Source of the DNA: Bifidobacterium pongonis
GTDB taxonomy: Bacteria > Actinomycetota > Actinomycetes > Actinomycetales > Bifidobacteriaceae
DNA length: 64,000 nt
Assembly (NCBI RefSeq): GCF_019331805.1
Contig: NZ_JAHBBE010000011.1
Location: 1 to 64,000 of the forward strand
Direction: 5' to 3'
Below, piece after piece: positions 62,431 through 64,000 of this stretch. The notes under the pieces are model-generated. The model made no database searches and was not told the origin of the DNA. It saw only the letters and a program-made list of their open reading frames with translations. How positions within the stretch are numbered: position 1 is the first letter of the stretch; the number at the start of each line of letters is the position of its first letter. Made by a program: the position numbers and the translations under genes.

Positions 62431-64000
62431 ATGACCGAATTCAAGGAGACCGAGCTCGACGAGCGTGCCATCAAGATGGCCAAGGTCCTCTCTGCTGACG
62501 CGGTTGAACGTGCGGGACACGGCCACCCCGGCTCCCCCGTTTCCCTGGCGCCGATCGCCTACACGCTGTATCAGCACTTCATCAAGCATGATCCGAACGA
62601 TCCCAAGTGGGAAGGCCGCGACCGTTTCATTCTTTCCGGCGGTCATGCCTCCCTCACCCAGTACGTTCAGCTCTACTTCTCCGGCTATGGCCTGACCCTG
62701 GATGATCTGAAGAACTTCCGCGGCGGTGCCGACACCCGCACCCCGGGCCACCCCGAATACGGTCTGACCCCGGGCATCGAAATGACCACCGGCCCGCTGG
62801 GCCAGGGCTTCGCGTCCGCCATCGGTTTCGCCTACGGCCAGCGCTACCAGCGCGGCCTGCTTGATCCGGAAGCTCCGGCAGGCGAGTCCCCGTTCGACCA
62901 CAACATCTGGGTCATCTGCGGCGAAGGCGATATCGAAGAGGGCATCTCCGGTGAGGCTGCTTCCCTCGCTGCCAACCAGGAGCTCGGCAACCTGACCGTG
63001 ATCTTCGACGCCAACCGCATCCAGATCGAAGGCGACACCAACCTGGTGCTGGCCGAGGATGTGCTCAAGCGCTTCCAGGCCTACGGCTGGTACACCGACG
63101 AATTCAGCTTCATCCAGCCCGACGGCTCCTACAAGGAGGACGTCGAGGGCCTGGCCGACACCATCGCCAAGGCTCAGAAGGCCGCCCCGAACCAGCCGAA
63201 GCTCATCAAGGTCGACACCCTGATCGCTTGGCCGACCCCGGGCAAGACCAACGATCCCTCCTCCCACGGCTCCAAGCTGGGCGCCGAGGCCGTCGCCGGT
63301 CTCAAGAAGCTCCTCGGCTACGATCCGGAAGAGTCCTTCCATGTGGACGAAGAGGCTCTGGCCCACGCCCGCAAGGTCGCCGAGCGCGGTCTGGAAGCCC
63401 ACAAGGAATGGGACGAGAAGTACGACGCATGGCGCAAGGCCAACCCGGACAAGGCTGCCCTGTACGACCGCATCAAGGCCGGCGAACTGCCGGAAGGCTT
63501 CGACAAGGCCATCGATGACCTTGAGGCCACCTTCGAGGTCGGCAAGGGTGTCGCCACCCGTGGCGCCTCCGGCTCCGTGCTGAACGCCATCGCCGCTGTC
63601 ATGCCGGAACTCTGGGGCGGCTCCGCCGACCTCGGTGGCTCCAACAAGACCGATCTGAAGGGTGCCGAAACCTTCGCCCCGGCGAAGTGCGCCACCAAGC
63701 AGTGGCCGGTCTGCAGCCCGTACGGCCGTCAGCTGCACTTCGGCGTGCGCGAGTTCACCATGGGTACCATCACCAACGGCATCCTGCTGGGCTCCCACAC
63801 CCGTCCGTTCGGCGGCACCTTCTTCATGTTCTCCGACTACGAGCGTTCCGCCGTCCGTCTGGCCGCCCTCATGCAGATTCCGAACCTGTACGTGTGGTCC
63901 CACGACTCCGTCGCCGTCGGCGAGGATGGCCCGACCCACCAGCCGGTCGAGCACCTGGCTTCCTTCCGCGCCATCCCGCAGCTTGAGGTCGTTCGCCCGG
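62431..64000 (+). CDS. tkt: Transketolase (C-terminus cut by window edge)
   Basis: 523 residues are visible, starting [20 protein letters not shown] after GGAAGGAAAG. The ThDP-binding parts are clear: [31 protein letters not shown] and a following N-IQIEGD metal-binding segment. The pyrimidine-domain part begins at [14 protein letters not shown], with [17 protein letters not shown] and [13 protein letters not shown]. It serves the pentose phosphate branch of the bifid shunt. It is divergent from hrcA. Confidence 0.96.
   Translation, partial: MTEFKETELDERAIKMAKVLSADAVERAGHGHPGSPVSLAPIAYTLYQHFIKHDPNDPKWEGRDRFILSGGHASLTQYVQLYFSGYGLTLDDLKNFRGGADTRTPGHPEYGLTPGIEMTTGPLGQGFASAIGFAYGQRYQRGLLDPEAPAGESPFDHNIWVICGEGDIEEGISGEAASLAANQELGNLTVIFDANRIQIEGDTNLVLAEDVLKRFQAYGWYTDEFSFIQPDGSYKEDVEGLADTIAKAQKAAPNQPKLIKVDTLIAWPTPGKTNDPSSHGSKLGAEAVAGLKKLLGYDPEESFHVDEEALAHARKVAERGLEAHKEWDEKYDAWRKANPDKAALYDRIKAGELPEGFDKAIDDLEATFEVGKGVATRGASGSVLNAIAAVMPELWGGSADLGGSNKTDLKGAETFAPAKCATKQWPVCSPYGRQLHFGVREFTMGTITNGILLGSHTRPFGGTFFMFSDYERSAVRLAALMQIPNLYVWSHDSVAVGEDGPTHQPVEHLASFRAIPQLEVVRP

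Overview
The window is about 60% G+C and reads as a Bifidobacterium chromosome segment. The evidence is the actinobacterial-style glycogen synthase, gltB-gltD, a bile salt hydrolase, EF4 starting VVVQHNQ, the dnaJ/hrcA/uppP/transketolase neighbourhood and dense codon use with C/G third positions. Species is not assigned. No prophage, insertion sequence, CRISPR array or rRNA was found. The left edge cuts an ABC ATPase and the right edge cuts transketolase.

Layout. 1-6.6 kb: ABC ATPase (partial), glycogen synthase, a SWIM/SNF2 helicase and a small membrane protein. 6.8-12.9 kb: glutamate synthase gltB-gltD. 13.2-15.3 kb: a MarR regulator and a 14-TM MFS exporter behind two matched operators. 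15.3-22 kb: hemW, lepA, rpsT, a TRIC/YadS-type channel, ilvE and the L25/CTC ribosomal protein, all on the minus strand except rpsT. 22-26.8 kb: an alpha/beta hydrolase, then an ECF transporter operon (S, T, fused A-A') ending in a ZinT-like protein. 26.9-29.2 kb: GNAT, bile salt hydrolase, Pr6Pr membrane protein.

29.4-34.1 kb is a trehalose-type PTS locus (treC, treB, divergent GntR regulator) with three near-identical operators. 34.2-40.3 kb is the most unusual region. It holds a single 890-residue open reading frame joining an APC amino-acid permease to an intact iron-dependent alcohol dehydrogenase. Next to it are a cytidylate-kinase-like protein, a class III (omega-amino) aminotransferase and a divergent PucR regulator. 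The simplest reading is uptake of an amine or omega-amino acid, transamination to a semialdehyde, and reduction to an alcohol or hydroxy acid by a dehydrogenase tethered to the transporter.

40.3-41.4 kb carries overlapping crcB genes under a fluoride riboswitch. 41.4-46.8 kb: TetR, cupin, an aldo/keto reductase broken at a GC dinucleotide run, a MATE exporter and an unrecognised 460-residue protein. 47-52.3 kb: the three-gene transhydrogenase pnt operon and a long-chain acyl-CoA synthetase. 52.4-53.8 kb: an M23 peptidase and a five-tRNA array (Gly, Cys, Val, Val, Gly). 54-58.5 kb: a PAC2 protein, a surface protein that looks cut short, a membrane-anchored coiled-coil/GSY-rich protein and a fructosamine kinase. 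58.7-64 kb: uppP, dnaJ, hrcA and tkt. Many transcription units end in long, nearly perfect GC-rich hairpins.
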